From: DATLAN01 sp035527455
GTDB lineage: Bacteria > Planctomycetota > Planctomycetia > Pirellulales > Thermoguttaceae
Reading direction: 5' to 3'
NCBI GenBank assembly: GCA_035527455.1
Contig: DATLAN010000296.1
Span: 1 to 13,536, forward strand
DNA length: 13,536 nt
Shown: positions 12,038-13,536 of the stretch, piece by piece
Numbering within the stretch: the stretch's first letter is position 1
Layout: each line of letters starts with the position of its first letter
Program-made: the position numbers and the translations under genes
The notes under the pieces: generated by a model
The model's database searches: none
Told to the model about the DNA's origin: nothing
The model's input: only the letters and a program-made list of their open reading frames with translations

Positions 12038-12952
12038 GTGAATTACGACAGTATCGTCTGCGTCAAGCAGGTTCCCGACACGGCCAACGTGACCACCGAG
12101 GCCATGAAGGAAGACGGAACCGTCAATCGGGCCGCTTTGCCCGCCATTTTCAATCCCGAAGATCTCCACGCCCTGGAAACGGCGTTGGAAATCCGCGACG
12201 AACACGGCGGGACCGTCACGGCTGTCAGCATGGGCCCCCCGAAGGCGTCGGAAGTGCTCCGCGAATGCCTCAATCGAGGGGCAGATCGGGCGGTCCTGAT
12301 CACCGACTTCCGGGCGGCTGCCAGCGACACGTTGGCCACCAGCTATATCCTCAGTCAGGCCGTCAAGACCGTCGGCCGCTACGATTTCGTCTTCTGCGGA
12401 CGGCAGGCCATCGACGGCGACACGGCCCAAGTGGGTCCGCAGTGTGCCGAAAAGCTGGGAATCCCGCAAATCACTTATCTGGAAGAGCTGGTCGAACTGA
12501 CCGACGGGGAGGTCCAAATCCGGCGGAACGTGGGCGACGGTTGGGAAATCGTCAAGGCCAGGCTGCCCGTCCTGGTCACGGTCCTGGAAACGGCCAACCG
12601 TCCGCGCCCGCCGGCCGCACGACGCGTGATGCGGCTGAAGCGGTCGCGAACGCCCGGCGAAGTGGCCGGCGAAGTGCGAAAGGAGATGCCCGAAGGGTCG
12701 AACGAGCAGCGGGAAGCGGAAGTCCGGCGCCGATGCGACGCCTTGAAGCAGCAGGGCCTGCTGATCGAACAATGGGGCCTGGACGAGATCGGGGCCGACC
12801 TTTCCCGTTGCGGGTTGGCCGGCTCGCCGACCAAGGTGCATCGCATCCAGGCCATCGTGCTGAAGAAAGAGGGATACCAGGAGGTTCCGCCCAACAAGGA
12901 CGGCATCCGGGAATTGATCCACGAACTGGTCGTGGATCGAACGTGGGGCTGA
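12038..12952 (+). CDS. etfB: Electron transfer flavoprotein subunit beta
   Basis: The 304-aa protein is the beta subunit of the heterodimeric electron transfer flavoprotein, which binds AMP or a second FAD and passes electrons from dehydrogenases. The N-terminus has the family opening SIVCVKQVPDTANV and the helix NPEDLHALETALEIRD; TAVSMGPPKASEVLRECLNRGADRAVLI and FVFCGRQAIDGDTAQVGPQ follow in the expected order, then LPVLVTVLETANRPRPP and the family signature CGLAGSPTKV near the C-terminus. The protein is about 40 residues longer than typical EtfB (about 260): a charged stretch (SRTPGEVAGEVRKEMPEGSN onward) lies between MRLKR and WGLDEIGADLSRCGLAGSP. The start is a GTG at 12038 backed by GGAG at 12025-12028; an in-frame GTG at 12023 lacks such a site. 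etfA follows after 46 bp. Confidence 0.93.
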   Translation: MNYDSIVCVKQVPDTANVTTEAMKEDGTVNRAALPAIFNPEDLHALETALEIRDEHGGTVTAVSMGPPKASEVLRECLNRGADRAVLITDFRAAASDTLATSYILSQAVKTVGRYDFVFCGRQAIDGDTAQVGPQCAEKLGIPQITYLEELVELTDGEVQIRRNVGDGWEIVKARLPVLVTVLETANRPRPPAARRVMRLKRSRTPGEVAGEVRKEMPEGSNEQREAEVRRRCDALKQQGLLIEQWGLDEIGADLSRCGLAGSPTKVHRIQAIVLKKEGYQEVPPNKDGIRELIHELVVDRTWG

Positions 12953-12998
12953 GGAACCTTTACCAGACCAACGGCCGTTTCGACTGCGTGAAAGAATC

Positions 12999-13536
12999 AT
13001 GATAGAGCCAAATCGTCGGGGCGAAGTCTGGGTCTTTGCCCAACAGGAAAATCATTCGGTACACGACGTGACGCTGGAGCTTTGTGGGAAGGCCCGCGAA
13101 CTGGCCGATCGGTTGGGAGTCGGTACCGCGGCCGTTCTGCCGGGTTCCGGCGTGTCGCCGCTGGCCGAGAAGCTGATCGCTCACGGGGCCGATCGCGTCT
13201 ACGTCGTCGACGACGAGAAGTTGGCGCACTACCAGACGGGACCGTATTCCCAGGTGCTCTGCCATCTGATCGAGAAACACCGCCCCCAGGTCGTCGTTTA
13301 CGGAGCGACGCCGCTGGGACGCGACCTGGCGCCCCGAGTGGCTTCGGCGATGCGGGCCGGATTGACGGCCGATTGCACCGACCTGCAAATCAGCGACGTC
13401 ACCGACCCGAAGACCAAGACCGACCACAAGAACCTGCTCCTGCAGATCCGCCCGGCTTTCGGCGGGAACATCATCGCCACGATCGTCAACTTCGACCAGT
13501 GGCCGCAGATGGCCACCGTTCGCGAGGGCGTGATGC
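12999..13536 (+). CDS. etfA: Electron transfer flavoprotein subunit alpha, 5' part
   Basis: About 179 residues are present before the window ends, so the FAD-binding C-terminal domain is not seen. The N-terminal domain is typical: EVWVFAQQENHSVHDVTLEL, GKARELADRLGV, LIAHGADRVYVVDDEKLAHY, PQVVVYGATPLGRDLAPRVA, GLTADCTDLQI, RPAFGGNIIATI and QMATVREGVM. It pairs with EtfB to form the electron carrier; the EVWVFAQQ opening and the RPAFGGN/ATVREGVM blocks resemble the EtfA group that includes electron-bifurcating complexes, but the partner dehydrogenase is not in view, so that role is not claimed. The ATG at 12999 is the only reasonable start, with a weak GAAAGAA site in front. Confidence 0.93.
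   Translation, partial: MIEPNRRGEVWVFAQQENHSVHDVTLELCGKARELADRLGVGTAAVLPGSGVSPLAEKLIAHGADRVYVVDDEKLAHYQTGPYSQVLCHLIEKHRPQVVVYGATPLGRDLAPRVASAMRAGLTADCTDLQISDVTDPKTKTDHKNLLLQIRPAFGGNIIATIVNFDQWPQMATVREGVM

Noticed and set aside
8917..13000. Minus-strand frames of about 502, 441 and 345 codons opposite DUF6786, the methyltransferase and etfB
   Set aside because: Each mirrors a recognisable plus-strand gene and has no domain of its own.

Overview
The window looks like chromosomal DNA from a member of the Planctomycetes (Pirellulales-like). The evidence is a BBP7-type outer-membrane barrel, a J-like domain of the planctomycete type joined to an NPCBM domain, a DUF6786 protein, GC-rich coding sequence, and REP/BIME-like inverted repeats of a kind common between planctomycete genes. 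The assignment rests on family recognition, not on a marker gene.

Layout. Bases 1-726 carry no convincing gene but hold a paired hairpin repeat (28-114). Next come two plus-strand cell-envelope genes: a BBP7 outer-membrane protein (727-1881) and a Wza-like polysaccharide export lipoprotein (1958-3394). They end at two tandem intrinsic terminators (3483-3542). Convergent to them lies a minus-strand cluster, in order of transcription: a tail-anchored Hsp70 (8497-6554), a lidless soluble-looking Hsp70 (6473-4926), and a single-pass membrane protein with a J-like domain inside and an NPCBM domain outside (4791-3544). A 437-bp divergent region with another paired repeat separates this cluster from a plus-strand DUF6786 gene (8935-10116). 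Then follow a PIN/VapC-like toxin with a small downstream partner (10291-10971), a class I SAM-dependent methyltransferase (11017-11676), a 145-bp nested inverted-repeat element (11676-11820), and etfB (12038-12952) with the 5' part of etfA (12999-13536, cut by the window end).

How the genes fit together. The most unusual unit is the Hsp70/Hsp70/J-like-NPCBM cluster. It reads as a membrane-tethered chaperone system: one Hsp70 has its own C-terminal membrane anchor, the second lacks both lid and anchor, and the presumed co-chaperone has lost the HPD motif and carries a carbohydrate-binding-type domain that should lie outside the cytoplasm. BBP7 and the export lipoprotein are envelope functions. 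EtfB and EtfA form a heterodimeric electron carrier. The PIN/small-protein pair is a toxin-antitoxin-like module with toxin-first order and its own promoter containing a palindrome. Three paired-hairpin repeats fit the REP pattern (GTAG/GTGG followed by a hairpin) recognised by RAYT transposases.
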